A DNA stretch of 5,185 bases, taken from NCBI GenBank assembly GCA_023251285.1, contig JAHEZB010000216.1, forward strand, positions 1-5,185, read 5' to 3'. The notes under the pieces are model-generated. The model did no database searches, was not told the origin of the DNA, and saw nothing but the letters and a program-made list of their open reading frames with translations. The stretch is from Chitinophagaceae bacterium (GTDB lineage Bacteria > Bacteroidota > Bacteroidia > Chitinophagales > Chitinophagaceae). Below, piece after piece: positions 1 through 5,185 of the stretch. The translations under genes and the position numbers were made by a program. How positions within the stretch are numbered: position 1 is the first letter of the stretch; each line of letters starts with the position of its first letter.

Positions 1-804
1 GGGAATATCCAATTGATCAATGCGCCTTCTATTATATGGCCAAAGGGCATTGATGGGTACGATGCAAAGGTCAAGGACAACGTTGATAAAACAAAAGTGC
101 CGATGCAGGGAAGTAAGGTCTTTTCTTTTCCCTTTACCGTTTCAAAAGCTGGTAAATATACAATTGATTCAATCTCTTTTTCTTATTTTGATCCGGAAAC
201 TTCTTCTTATAAAACCTTGCATACAGCGCCATTGCAAGTAGAAGTAAAAAGAGGGAAAGGAATTCCTACTAATCCTTTAGTTAAAAATGCGCAGCAAAAT
301 TCTTCAGAACATTTCTTTACAAAAAGAACAGAATTGATCGCAGGAATTGTTTTTGTTATTGGAATCATTTTTTTAATCATTTTTTTAATGATCAAAAAAA
401 ACCGGAATAAAGATGACCTGGAAAGAGAAATAAAAGTGGATGATTTGAAAAATGAAGCCGGTGAAGTACCAGAAGAATTCACGATTCCTGAAAGTCCTTT
501 AATTGCCGCTCACGAAAAATTAATCCAGCAAGACAGCAAGGAATTTTATCATACACTCGATGCTTCGTTAAAAAATTATTTGTCTTTAAAATTAAAAGTT
601 CCGGCAAATGAATTGTCTAAAAAAAGATTGACCGAAGAGTTAGATAAATGCAATGTAGGCCTGAATACATCGCTGATGCTCACGTCGCTTATGGATGAAA
701 TAGAAATGAATTTATACGCACCTCCCTCCAATGCAAATGAATTGAATCATGTTTTTGAAAAAGCATCGGAGGTGATTTCGTTATTGGACAAGCAGGTTTG
801 CTAA
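1..804 (+). CDS. batD: BatD family protein, C-terminal part (5' end outside window)
   Basis: The reading frame is open from base 1 to a TAA at 802-804, so this is the last 267 codons of a longer gene; the TTG at 13 is not needed as a start. Counting from the first codon, residues 1 to about 85 are beta-rich and include VSKAGKYT (47-54) and SFSYFDP, as in the extracytoplasmic beta-sandwich domains of BatD. One hydrophobic segment (about 112-131) follows, ending in KKNRN, which places the rest in the cytoplasm. The tail is charged and helical (FYHTLDASLKNYL, 182-194, then LSKKRLTEEL). An ectodomain, one late membrane helix and a helical tail is the usual BatD plan. Bat proteins are membrane proteins linked by name to aerotolerance; the molecular role of BatD is unsettled. 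The next gene is convergent, so BatD ends its transcription unit here and no batE follows. The family call is by recognition and fairly sure. Confidence 0.85.
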   Translation, partial: GNIQLINAPSIIWPKGIDGYDAKVKDNVDKTKVPMQGSKVFSFPFTVSKAGKYTIDSISFSYFDPETSSYKTLHTAPLQVEVKRGKGIPTNPLVKNAQQNSSEHFFTKRTELIAGIVFVIGIIFLIIFLMIKKNRNKDDLEREIKVDDLKNEAGEVPEEFTIPESPLIAAHEKLIQQDSKEFYHTLDASLKNYLSLKLKVPANELSKKRLTEELDKCNVGLNTSLMLTSLMDEIEMNLYAPPSNANELNHVFEKASEVISLLDKQVC

Positions 805-975
805 AATGTAGCGGCTCGGTTTACGTCTGCCCACATTTAATTACGTTAGAAAGTTTAAATTACTTCAAAAGGTTTAGCCTGCCTTGAAAGTGTAGAACCT
901 AAATCTTCTTTATTTCTTTGTTTACTAGATAAACTATATCATGAAGAAACTACATGGCACATCCTACATCAAAAA
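805..975. other. Non-coding gap between convergent genes
   Basis: These 171 bases separate the stop of BatD from the stop of the ABC permease, so both transcripts should end in or near here. I see no convincing intrinsic terminator. The best short hairpin is GTTTA (920-924) with TAAAC (930-934) around a 5-base loop. It is AT-rich, short and has no T-run right after it on either strand. A weaker pairing joins AAATGT (804-809) with ACATTT (833-838) over a 23-base loop. No open reading frame or RNA gene is evident. Confidence 0.6.
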
Positions 976-2286
976 TCATCTTCTAAACAACCATTTTCCC
1001 ATTTCTTTAAAAGTTACTTTTTTACCATAAAGCAAAATTCCGGTTCGATAGATTTTTGCGGCCAGCATGGTGGTTAAAATAAAGCCGGCAATCAGCGAAA
1101 GCATGGAAACGATCAATTGCCATACCGGTACGTTTCCGGATGGAATTCGACCCATCATCACGATTGGCGAAGAAAAAGGAATGATGCTTGCCCACACAGA
1201 AATTGGTGCGTCTGGCTTTCCAACAGCTGTAGTCATGATGATAAAAGATAAAATAATGGGCATCGTAATCGGCAACATTAATGATTGCGCTTCCTGCGGA
1301 TCTTCGTTTACAACACTTCCAACTGCAGCAAACAACGAAGCGTAAAATAAATATCCGCCGAGGAAATAAAACAAAAAACAAGGAATGATCAAAGCCCAGT
1401 TAGCAGATAAAAAAGTAGATTTTGCATTTAAAAAACTCATGGCTGCCGAACTGTCTCCTGCCGCTCCCATACCATTGTTGATTGCTTGTGCATGTTGTAA
1501 AGTATCGGCGGAAATAAATGAAGTACTGACTGAGGATAAAAGCACAATTAATACAATCCAAATGAGTAATTGCGTGATTCCGACTGCCGCGATTCCAAGA
1601 ATTTTTCCCATCATTAATTGAAAAGGTCTTACCGAGCTAATGATTACTTCAGCAATGCGGTTCATCTTTTCCTCCATCACCCCGCGCATTACTGCGGCGC
1701 CATAAATAAACAAGGTGATATAAATAAGAAAGCCACTGCCATAGCCAATTCCATAAGAAAGAGCGGCATTGGATTTCTCAGTTTTATTTCCTTGTTTTAC
1801 GACCGTTCTGAATTTATAGGATTGATCCTCATTTAGTTTATTTATGGAATCCAAAACTTTTTTATCAATATTATTTTTTAAAAATGCCTGGTTCCTGATG
1901 GCGTCATTGATCTGATCTTTAATTTTATCTTCTGCATCGATTCCTAATTGTTTGGTCGAGATGAGAGAGATGGAATCGACGCCTGAATTGTAATGCTGAG
2001 GAATCTGCAGGAAGGCGGAATAACCTTTGTCTTTAAAATTATTCGCGTTTACATCAGAAGGATATTCATAAGTAATTAGATCGCCGTTTTGAAAACTGTT
2101 TCTAAAAATCCCATTGCTGTCGCTTACAGCCACTTTCTGTTTCTCAGTGCTTTTGATAGAAAAATAAGCTGAGGCAAAAATAAACCCGATAAAAAATAAA
2201 GGGAGCAAAATCGTTGAAAGAATGAAAGTCCTGTTTCTCACTCTTGTCAGATATTCACGTTTAATTACCAGCCAGATTTTATTCAT
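976..2286 (-). CDS. ABC-2 type transporter permease (NatB/YhaP-like)
   Basis: This 436-residue inner-membrane protein is the permease half of an ABC exporter; its partner is the ATPase encoded just upstream. The N-terminus (KREYLTRVRNRTF, 9-21) leads into a first membrane helix at about 22-44. A hydrophilic extracytoplasmic domain of roughly 135 residues (45-178) follows, then a membrane bundle with helices near 180-200, 226-252, 299-323, 336-356 and 388-412. The hallmark GVMEEKMNRIAEVIISS (202-218) is the cytoplasmic coupling segment typical of the NatB/YhaP branch, and NEDPQEAQ (327-334) is also typical. One early helix, a large outer loop and five or more later helices fit the ABC2_membrane_3 family. 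The ATG at 2284-2286 is chosen because it sits 18 bases after the ATPase stop and gives a family-like N-terminus. B. subtilis NatAB exports sodium, but the substrate here cannot be read from the sequence. Confidence 0.93.
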   Translation of the reverse strand: MNKIWLVIKREYLTRVRNRTFILSTILLPLFFIGFIFASAYFSIKSTEKQKVAVSDSNGIFRNSFQNGDLITYEYPSDVNANNFKDKGYSAFLQIPQHYNSGVDSISLISTKQLGIDAEDKIKDQINDAIRNQAFLKNNIDKKVLDSINKLNEDQSYKFRTVVKQGNKTEKSNAALSYGIGYGSGFLIYITLFIYGAAVMRGVMEEKMNRIAEVIISSVRPFQLMMGKILGIAAVGITQLLIWIVLIVLLSSVSTSFISADTLQHAQAINNGMGAAGDSSAAMSFLNAKSTFLSANWALIIPCFLFYFLGGYLFYASLFAAVGSVVNEDPQEAQSLMLPITMPIILSFIIMTTAVGKPDAPISVWASIIPFSSPIVMMGRIPSGNVPVWQLIVSMLSLIAGFILTTMLAAKIYRTGILLYGKKVTFKEMGKWLFRR

Positions 2287-2288
2287 TT

Positions 2289-2316
2289 TTTTAGTTTGTA
2301 GTTCTTAGTTTTTAGT
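2289..2316 (-). repeat. Four tandem 7-bp units across the ATPase/permease junction
   Basis: On the plus strand the four consecutive units are TTTTAGT (2289-2295), TTGTAGT (2296-2302), TCTTAGT (2303-2309) and TTTTAGT (2310-2316). The first and last are identical and the middle two differ from them by one base each. Read on the coding (minus) strand the array is ACTAAAA, ACTAAGA, ACTACAA, ACTAAAA. It encodes the last three residues (TKN) and the TAA of the ATPase and fills all but two bases of the spacer before the permease ATG. The array is seen directly; any function is inference. Confidence 0.9.
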
Positions 2317-3207
2317 ACCAGCTACCTTTATAAATATTTCATTCAAGGACGGCAATACTTCATTAAAAGAAATGATGGATGCCTTTTGATTTAAAAATTC
2401 CTGCAACACATTTGCAGGTTTATTTCCATCTTTTATTTTCACGCTATAAGAGTTTTCATTAGAAGCTACAATGTCAAATGCAGTGCTGCTAAAGCTTCCA
2501 GGCAATTTATCAAACCCGACCTTGAAAATATGCTCTTTAAATTCGTCCTTTACCTGTTTTACACTTCCGTCCAAAATTTTTTTCCCATTGTTTACCAAAA
2601 CAATGTTGTTACAAATTTCTTCTACCTGTTCCATCCGATGTGTACTAAAAATAATGGTCGTTCCTTTTTGTGCGAGTTTGAAAATTTCATCTTTAATAAG
2701 ATTGCTGTTTACCGGGTCCAGGCCGCTGAAGGGTTCATCAAGAATCAGCAACTTCGGATCGTGAAGAACCGTAGTTACAAATTGCAATTTCTGGCCCATT
2801 CCTTTGCTCAGATCATTCACCTTTTTATTCCACCAGCTTTCCATTTCAAATTTCACAAACCATTCTTTTATTTTTTTCATTGCATCCCGTTTGCTCATTC
2901 CTTTCAGCATCGCCAGGTACAAAGCCTGCTCGCCGATTTTCATTTTTTTATACAAACCTCTTTCTTCCGGCATGTAACCGATCTTTGCAATGTCATCTAC
3001 CGGGTTAAATTTTTTTCCTTCAAACAAAATCTCACCGCTATCCGGATAAAATATCCCAGTGATCATTCTAAGCAAGGTTGTCTTGCCGGCACCATTGGGA
3101 CCCAATAATCCGAATATACTTCCTTCGGGAATTGAGAAACTGATATCATCCACCGCTTTGTGGGTGGCATAATATTTTTTAAGGTTTTGTAATTCGAGAA
3201 TCGCCAT
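2305..3207 (-). CDS. ABC transporter ATP-binding protein (NatA/YhaQ-like)
   Basis: This 300-residue cytoplasmic ATPase should power the permease encoded 18 bases downstream. All nucleotide-binding motifs are in order: Walker A GPNGAGKTT (36-44), signature LSKGM (133-137, an LSGGQ variant), Walker B LLILDEP (153-159) with catalytic E158, D-loop SGLD (161-164) and switch histidine H190 in FSTH. The Q-loop reads GYMPEERGLY (77-86), so the usual glutamine is replaced; this PEERGLY form is characteristic of the NatA/YhaQ group rather than a defect. Residues from about 215 to 296 form the C-terminal extension (DUF4162-like) common in ATPases paired with ABC-2 permeases. Length is normal for the group. 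The ATG at 3205-3207 gives the canonical MAILELQNLKKYY start. No clear promoter was found upstream, but the gene is the first of its unit. Substrate unknown; sodium, drug or lipid export are all possible. Confidence 0.97.
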   Translation of the reverse strand: MAILELQNLKKYYATHKAVDDISFSIPEGSIFGLLGPNGAGKTTLLRMITGIFYPDSGEILFEGKKFNPVDDIAKIGYMPEERGLYKKMKIGEQALYLAMLKGMSKRDAMKKIKEWFVKFEMESWWNKKVNDLSKGMGQKLQFVTTVLHDPKLLILDEPFSGLDPVNSNLIKDEIFKLAQKGTTIIFSTHRMEQVEEICNNIVLVNNGKKILDGSVKQVKDEFKEHIFKVGFDKLPGSFSSTAFDIVASNENSYSVKIKDGNKPANVLQEFLNQKASIISFNEVLPSLNEIFIKVAGTKN

Positions 3208-3413
3208 TTGTATTTTTTAAAATGAAAACAGTTTTAGCGGTAAAAAAAAACAGGAACGAAGATATTAAACGCAAATTAATGTCATTGATTTTTTGGATGA
3301 ATGGATTTTAATAAAATAAGAATCGGTGATATTTCCTGCTTTACTGCAATAACTTCTTTCTAAGTTAATCAAAATGGTTCTTGTAATTCTGTCGTAAAAT
3401 TTTCAAAGCTGAT

Positions 3414-3422
3414 TAAACTTTG
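3414..3422 (+). promoter_or_regulatory. Possible -7 element of the lipoprotein gene
   Basis: TAAACTTTG resembles the Bacteroidota -7 consensus TAnnTTTG but has three spacer bases instead of two. No good TTG-type -33 element lies at the usual distance; the nearest TTG (3381-3383) is too far away. If used, transcription would begin near 3427-3430. The element overlaps an inverted repeat, CAAAG (3404-3408) and CTTTG (3418-3422) with a 9-base gap, which could be a regulator site or chance. Weak evidence. Confidence 0.25.
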
Positions 3423-3426
3423 TTTT

Positions 3427-3453
3427 TAGATTTCTATCTTAAAGAAAAATCTA
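3427..3453 (+). promoter_or_regulatory. Leader hairpin ending two bases before the lipoprotein start
   Basis: TAGATTT (3427-3433) pairs perfectly with AAATCTA (3447-3453), giving a 7-bp stem around a 13-base loop. The loop contains TCT and AGA, which could extend the structure by three pairs. The stem ends two bases before the ATG at 3456, so it could hinder or position initiating ribosomes. If the weak -7 element at 3414-3422 is real, the stem would also form the extreme 5' end of the mRNA. The stem is AT-rich and only moderately stable, so a regulatory role is inference. Confidence 0.35.
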
Positions 3454-3455
3454 CC

Positions 3456-3752
3456 ATGAAAAAGTTTCTTTTTTTAATCGGCATTCTTGCGTCTATGGCA
3501 ATTTTTATTGCTGGCTGTGGACCATCTGCAGTCGTTGTGAGAGACAGGCCTTATCCGCCACGATATTCGCAACCGTTAGCCCCGGCACCAAATTATATTT
3601 GGGTGAGCGGCGAATGGATTCCGCGCCATGGAAGATATGTGTATCGAAAAGGCTATTGGGTTCGTGCCCGGCCAGGCCACTACAACTATGTAGAAGGCCA
3701 TTGGCAAAGCAGAAGGCGCGGCTGGGTGTGGATTCCGGGACATTGGCGATAA
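3456..3752 (+). CDS. Small lipoprotein with four WxxGxW-type repeats
   Basis: The product is 98 residues. I start it at the ATG at 3456, not the upstream in-frame TTG at 3420, because the ATG gives a clean lipoprotein signal: MKKF, a hydrophobic core, then IAGC with the lipid-modified cysteine at C21. A proline-rich linker (about 31-46) follows. The rest is four [WY]xxGxW units: WVSGEW (49-54), YRKGYW (63-68), YVEGHW (78-83) and WIPGHW (92-97), spaced 14-15 residues apart. This is the WXXGXW (YXWGXW) repeat family of small envelope lipoproteins, whose function is not established. The mature part is rich in Arg, Tyr and Trp, so a basic, aromatic surface that touches membrane, peptidoglycan or polyanions is plausible but unproven. 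It appears monocistronic: the ABC operon diverges upstream and the next gene converges 32 bases downstream. Confidence 0.87.
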   Translation: MKKFLFLIGILASMAIFIAGCGPSAVVVRDRPYPPRYSQPLAPAPNYIWVSGEWIPRHGRYVYRKGYWVRARPGHYNYVEGHWQSRRRGWVWIPGHWR

Positions 3753-3784
3753 TATATTTGAATCGAAATCATAGCAATCAAAAT

Positions 3785-4396
3785 TTAAAAGAGTGATATC
3801 TGCGGTACATACCCTGCCCGGAAAGTGTTTACTATTGACCGAGGTGTAAGTACACTTACGGCGCCTGTCATTGTAACTGAATTTTGTTTTTTATAACCGT
3901 AAGGCGTCCATAAATACAAGTGCATCTTAAACAATAAAAAGGCACTTTCTTCAAAAGAAACAAATGTTCCGTCTGGCAAATTTTTCAAATCCTCCTGATA
4001 TATTTTTTTTGTACCGTCTTTGTTTATTCTTTCGTTGTGCAAAACTTTATCGATCTCGCGGATGCTTGTTTTATCAGAAAAATTATATTGTCGGTTTCCC
4101 TCGATCCATAATTTTTTGAACCGGTTAAAATCTTCACGCCGGCATTCAAAGCACGGCCTGTGTCCGGCTGCAAAGGCAGTAGCCTCATCAAGAAAGAAAA
4201 GTTCAGTGTAGCTTTTCGCTGACATAATCTCCCTTTTCCTTCCTTTAAATTTCAGATTACAAATGAGCCATGCAGACAATTTGTACCGGGAAACAATTTG
4301 CTGTTGTTCATTATGAATTCTTCCGCGGTTTCCCATCCACGCTCCGCGCGCTTTTGTTTCAATGATTTCTCCAAAAGGATTTACCCGGTTTTGCAT
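3785..4396 (-). CDS. Conserved protein of unknown function with Ada-like Cys motif
   Basis: This 203-residue soluble protein has no signal peptide or membrane segment. I recognise it as a conserved bacterial hypothetical but know no assigned function. Conserved-looking blocks are NPFGEIIETKARGAWMGNRG (6-25), CNLKFKGRKREIMS (46-59) and SYTELFFLDEATAFAAGHRP (62-81) followed by CFECRR (82-87). The last block resembles the N-terminal zinc domain of Ada, where a sequence like FF.s..eA.aaGfRPC..CrP carries the final two zinc cysteines. Here the cysteines are C46, C82 and C85, only three in the protein, so a full Cys4 site would need another ligand such as a histidine. The C-terminal half (about 110-203) is less distinctive. 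The ATG at 4394-4396 is the first in frame after an upstream TGA; M21 is an alternative but would remove the NPFGEII block. The gene is divergent from the DUF3078 gene and convergent with the lipoprotein gene. The zinc idea is inference. Confidence 0.8.
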   Translation of the reverse strand: MQNRVNPFGEIIETKARGAWMGNRGRIHNEQQQIVSRYKLSAWLICNLKFKGRKREIMSAKSYTELFFLDEATAFAAGHRPCFECRREDFNRFKKLWIEGNRQYNFSDKTSIREIDKVLHNERINKDGTKKIYQEDLKNLPDGTFVSFEESAFLLFKMHLYLWTPYGYKKQNSVTMTGAVSVLTPRSIVNTFRAGYVPQISLF

Positions 4397-4467
4397 TGGC
4401 CGATTTTTGAGTGTAACTTCAATTATTTTCGTCGCCTTTCTATGACCCTTTCATAATTTCAACGGCT

Positions 4468-4475
4468 TACTTTTG
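4468..4475 (+). promoter_or_regulatory. Bacteroidota -7 promoter element of the DUF3078 gene
   Basis: TACTTTTG matches the Bacteroidota housekeeping -7 consensus TAnnTTTG at every fixed position. It lies 31 bases before the ATG at 4507, predicting a leader of roughly 20-25 bases that is almost pure A/T, as usual in this phylum. The -33 side is poor: TTTC at 4449-4452 is the nearest TTTG-like tetramer and its spacing of 15 is short. Confidence 0.5.
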
Positions 4476-4506
4476 TTCTTTGATAAATATAATTAAATTT
4501 CATTTT

Positions 4507-5185
4507 ATGAAAACAAACAAATTCAAAAAACTTTTTTGCTTCCTGCTTTTAATATCCTTCATTATAATTAGTTCTGAAAGTTTTGCTCAAACACAAACAG
4601 TACAGGACCTTCAGAAGGATGCCAGCAAAGAAATTAAAAAAGGAATTATTGATAGTTCAAAAATATGGAACAAAGGAGGAATATTTACCTTAAACCTGGG
4701 GCAAGCGAGCCAGAATAATTGGGCTGCCGGTGGCGACAACTTTTCTTTTTCATTGGCAGCTTATGTTGGCCTTTATGCTTTTTATAAAAAAGACCGCTGG
4801 AGTTGGGACAATACGCTTAATTTGAATTATGGAATGGTGAATACTTCCAGCCTGGGAACGCGCAAAAATGATGACCGGATTGATTTTTTATCGAAAGGTG
4901 GTTATGGATTAACTCCAAAATTAGATCTCGCCGGAATTCTTAGTTTTCGTTCCCAATTTACCAAAGGATATGATTATCATTCGGATGGAAGCAAAACAAT
5001 TTTGTCCAACTTCATGGCGCCCGCTTATATTTTATTGGGAATAGGTTTGAATTATAAACCAGCAACCGGGTTATCGATATTTATATCACCGCTTACTTCA
5101 CGTTGGATCATTGTAAACGATGATACCTTGTCTGCAAAAGGAGCTTATGGCGTAACTCCCGGTAAAAAAGTGAAAAACGAAATCG
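4507..5185 (+). CDS. Exported DUF3078 family protein (3' end outside window)
   Basis: The frame runs from the ATG at 4507 to the window end without a stop, giving 226 codons plus one base. The N-terminus is a signal peptide: a lysine-rich start (MKTNKFKK), a hydrophobic core (9-22) and a likely signal peptidase I site SFA/Q after A27. A short helical linker (31-53) leads into the family hallmark, W54 with NKGG, LNLGQ, then NWAAGGDN (71-78). This pattern is typical of DUF3078 proteins of Bacteroidota. The rest alternates short amphipathic strands with aromatic ends and turns, consistent with an outer-membrane beta-barrel of about a dozen strands, although the family function is unknown. It sits behind a good -7 element and is divergent from the unknown gene at 3785-4396. 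The missing part is expected to be the final strands of the barrel. Confidence 0.9.
   Translation, partial: MKTNKFKKLFCFLLLISFIIISSESFAQTQTVQDLQKDASKEIKKGIIDSSKIWNKGGIFTLNLGQASQNNWAAGGDNFSFSLAAYVGLYAFYKKDRWSWDNTLNLNYGMVNTSSLGTRKNDDRIDFLSKGGYGLTPKLDLAGILSFRSQFTKGYDYHSDGSKTILSNFMAPAYILLGIGLNYKPATGLSIFISPLTSRWIIVNDDTLSAKGAYGVTPGKKVKNEI

Larger units (their letters stand above)
3208..3455. other. Divergent intergenic region between ABC operon and lipoprotein gene
   Basis: These 248 bases must hold the start signals of both the leftward ABC operon and the rightward lipoprotein gene. The region is very AT-rich, with a run of nine A at 3242-3250 and a short palindrome AAAACAGTTTT at 3225-3235 in the leader of the ATPase gene. 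I found no perfect TAnnTTTG element on either strand. The closest for the leftward direction is TTAATTTG (complement of 3272-3279, one mismatch). For the rightward direction it is TAAACTTTG at 3414-3422, listed separately. No small gene is supported. Confidence 0.5.

Noticed and set aside
207..482. Minus-strand frame of 91 codons opposite BatD
   Set aside because: Its hydrophobic stretch is simply the complement of the BatD membrane helix and linker; no independent support.
920..934. GTTTA/TAAAC hairpin considered as a bidirectional terminator for the convergent genes
   Set aside because: A five-pair AT-rich stem without a following T-run is too weak to call as an intrinsic terminator.
1022..1381. 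119-codon minus-strand frame overlapping the permease in another frame
   Set aside because: The permease frame carries the family motifs and is uninterrupted; this frame gives a compositionally odd Cys/His/Arg-rich product.
1067..1836. Three short plus-strand frames antisense to the permease
   Set aside because: All are shadows of the permease coding sequence, without plausible starts or family features.
2530..3108. 192-codon open frame on the plus strand inside the ATPase gene
   Set aside because: It lies fully antisense to a gene with all ABC motifs. Its product is rich in Phe, His and Gln with no recognisable domain, as expected from the complement of an AT-rich gene.
3420..3455. Upstream TTG extension of the lipoprotein gene by 12 codons
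   Set aside because: It would place charged residues before MKKF and spoil the lipoprotein signal; the ATG at 3456 gives a standard lipobox at C21.
3844..3859. Inverted repeat GTAAGT/ACTTAC near the 3' end of the unknown gene, considered as a terminator
   Set aside because: It lies inside coding sequence, the gap between arms is only about two bases, and no T-run follows.
976..4396. A functional system joining the ABC exporter, lipoprotein and Ada-like protein
   Set aside because: The genes alternate in strand, are not co-transcribed and have no family link that would support a shared pathway.

Overview
The window looks like an ordinary chromosomal segment from a member of the Bacteroidota, probably near the Chitinophagaceae/Sphingobacteriia. 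This is inferred from four things: a BatD-type protein, a DUF3078 outer-membrane-like protein, AT-rich gene leaders without Shine-Dalgarno sequences, and a perfect Bacteroidota -7 promoter element (TAnnTTTG) in front of the last gene. There are no mobile elements, phage genes, CRISPR arrays, tRNAs or rRNAs. I did not find a convincing new multi-gene system.

Layout: (1) bases 1-804, plus strand, the C-terminal part of a BatD protein whose start lies upstream of the window. (2) Bases 805-975, a non-coding gap between convergent genes. (3) Bases 976-3207, minus strand, a two-gene ABC exporter unit: the ATPase (2305-3207) is transcribed first and the ABC-2 permease (976-2286) follows after 18 bases. 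The junction is built from four tandem 7-base units. (4) Bases 3208-3455, a divergent intergenic region. (5) Bases 3456-3752, plus strand, a small lipoprotein made of four WxxGxW-type repeats. (6) Bases 3785-4396, minus strand, a conserved protein of unknown function whose centre resembles the zinc-binding domain of Ada. (7) Bases 4397-4506, a divergent region with the best promoter in the window. (8) Bases 4507 to the end, plus strand, an exported DUF3078 protein cut off by the window edge.

The only genes that clearly work together are the ATPase and permease, which should form one NatAB/YhaQP-like exporter in the inner membrane. BatD belongs to the Bat (aerotolerance-associated) operon, whose other members would lie upstream. 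The lipoprotein and the DUF3078 protein are envelope proteins with no visible link to their neighbours. The most useful leads are the heptamer repeat at the ATPase/permease junction, the Ada-like Cys motif in the unknown protein, and a leader hairpin ending just before the lipoprotein start codon.
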